Source: CAYMUN01 sp964640775
GTDB taxonomy: Bacteria; Patescibacteriota; Saccharimonadia; Saccharimonadales; UBA4665
DNA: 13,662 bases
Reading direction: 5' to 3'
NCBI GenBank assembly: GCA_964640775.1
Contig: CAZXIT010000021.1
Coordinates: 1-13,662, forward strand
Shown: one piece after another, positions 13,180 through 13,662 of the stretch
Layout of the letters: each line of letters starts with the position of its first letter
Numbering within the stretch: the first letter of the stretch is position 1
Position numbers and translations under genes: made by a program
Notes under the pieces: generated by a model
Told to the model about the DNA's origin: nothing
Database searches by the model: none
What the model saw: the letters and a program-made list of their open reading frames with translations, nothing else

Positions 13180-13557
13180 ATGGATATTCCCAGATTGTCA
13201 GTTCGCGAGGCTATGGTAGGGCTAACTGTGGCGCTAGGGCACACCCAAAGAGACCCGGCAAGGCGCATGAGCGGTGAATGGGACGATATTGTCACGCGGC
13301 GGAACGAACTCGCGCAATATGTGCATGATCACGGTATTGACGGGCGCTTCCTAGAGGGGCTAGTTGCCACGATCCCCAAAACAGCCTATGGTCCAGTGAT
13401 ACCTGAGCTGCCGTTTGAGATGGAAGAACCGCCAGAACATAAAAAACGCTGGATTGCGCCGGCAATACTGGTTGAGCCGCCATTAGCGGATGTCGTCGCC
13501 TTGCATCCGCAGCCAATGGAACTGCCAGCAGATATGCCAGAAGAACAAGTTGCTTGA
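13180..13557 (+). CDS. Hypothetical protein, 125 residues
   Basis: I do not recognise this protein. The N-terminal part (1-65) looks folded and helical, with MDIPRLSVREAMVGLTVALG followed by a charged stretch containing GEWDDIVTRRNELAQYVHDH. The remainder (about 67-125) is rich in proline and glutamate and likely extended (VIPELPFEMEEPPEHKKR; LHPQPMELPADMPEEQ). No signal peptide, membrane segment or catalytic motif is seen. There is no Shine-Dalgarno before the ATG. The gene stands alone between the rny operon and tRNA-Pro, with its own TATAAT. Codon use looks like the neighbours and the frame is clean, so I take it as real. Confidence 0.6.
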   Translation: MDIPRLSVREAMVGLTVALGHTQRDPARRMSGEWDDIVTRRNELAQYVHDHGIDGRFLEGLVATIPKTAYGPVIPELPFEMEEPPEHKKRWIAPAILVEPPLADVVALHPQPMELPADMPEEQVA

Positions 13558-13589
13558 GCGCAACAGTAGTAATCAGCGGCTTTTTTCGT

Positions 13590-13595
13590 TATAAT
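13590..13595 (+). promoter_or_regulatory. -10 box for tRNA-Pro
   Basis: A perfect TATAAT 15 bp before the mature tRNA 5' end, preceded by a T run at 13581-13586. A start around 13602 leaves a leader of about 9 nt, normal for a tRNA gene. No clear -35. Confidence 0.45.
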
Positions 13596-13610
13596 CAACC
13601 CCTGTAGTAT

Positions 13611-13662
13611 CGGGGAGTGGCGCAGTTTGGTAGCGCGCGCGGTTTGGGACCGTGAGGTCGCA
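13611..13662 (+). tRNA. tRNA-Pro(UGG), 5' portion, cut by the window end
   Basis: The 5' acceptor strand CGGGGAG (13611-13617) is followed by TG, the D arm (GCGC ... GCGC, with AGTTTGGTA as loop), a G, and the anticodon arm CGCGG/CCGTG around the loop TTTGGGA. This gives anticodon TGG at 13645-13647, which reads CCA and, with wobble, other proline codons. The variable region and the first bases of the T arm are present; the rest lies beyond the window. Confidence 0.95.

Noticed and set aside
13549..13564. GTTGC/GCAAC hairpin over the stop of the 125-residue gene as a terminator
   Set aside because: The stem is only five pairs and the T run (13581-13586) is 16 bp away, so it is not a standard intrinsic terminator.
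1..13662. CRISPR arrays, insertion sequences, phage genes or integration sites
   Set aside because: No repeat-spacer pattern, transposase, integrase or terminal repeats were seen; the tRNA-Pro is a possible att site in principle, but its 3' end is outside the window.

Overview
The window is a compact, gene-dense bacterial chromosome segment without mobile elements, phage genes or CRISPR. My best placement is a Patescibacteria/CPR member, most likely Candidatus Saccharibacteria (TM7). This is inferred from the gene set (PilB/PilC pilus genes, RecA, RecX, a short TsaB, sortase, lamin-tail surface protein, RNase Y) and the tight packing. No 16S rRNA is present to confirm it. UGA is used as an ordinary stop (for example at 4808-4810, 12294-12296 and 13555-13557), which argues against the recoded Gracilibacteria/Absconditabacteria.

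Layout. (1) 1-2408, minus strand: the start of a type IV pilus operon, pilB then pilC, with pilC cut by the window edge. Upstream on the same strand (2528-3019) is a small membrane-anchored methyltransferase of the FAM173/ATPSCKMT kind. (2) 3174-5418, plus strand: recA, a NUDIX hydrolase and recX, with NUDIX and recX joined by an ATGA overlap. (3) 5423-6645, minus strand: a PRC-barrel protein and a multi-pass membrane protein of unknown function, converging on recX with only 4 bp between stops. (4) 6814-9026, plus strand: a secreted/membrane-anchored lamin-tail-domain protein whose 3' end overlaps tsaE by 80 bp, followed by a half-length tsaB. (5) 9127-10185: a membrane sortase behind a strong sigma70-type promoter. 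(6) 10366-13093: RNase Y, a second NUDIX hydrolase and a YmdB-like phosphodiesterase, again with an ATGA overlap, closed by a small hairpin resembling a terminator. (7) 13180-13557: an unrecognised 125-residue protein, then the 5' part of a tRNA-Pro(UGG) running off the end.

How the genes fit together. recA/recX form the recombination module, in which RecX tunes RecA filaments. rny/ymdB is an RNA-turnover pairing known from Firmicutes. tsaE/tsaB belong to tRNA t6A synthesis; the partners TsaC and TsaD are not in the window. PilB/PilC, the lamin-tail protein and the sortase concern the cell surface. The most interesting points are: two classic gene pairs each interrupted by a NUDIX gene with the same ATGA coupling; a YmdB homologue with an altered metal-site signature (GNH to GNW, THTH to DHWH); a half-length TsaB; an 80-bp overlap of tsaE with a membrane protein's tail; a FAM173-like lysine methyltransferase candidate; and promoters positioned so that transcription would start at or next to the start codon (leaderless mRNAs). 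I did not find a clearly novel multi-gene system; the findings are individual leads.
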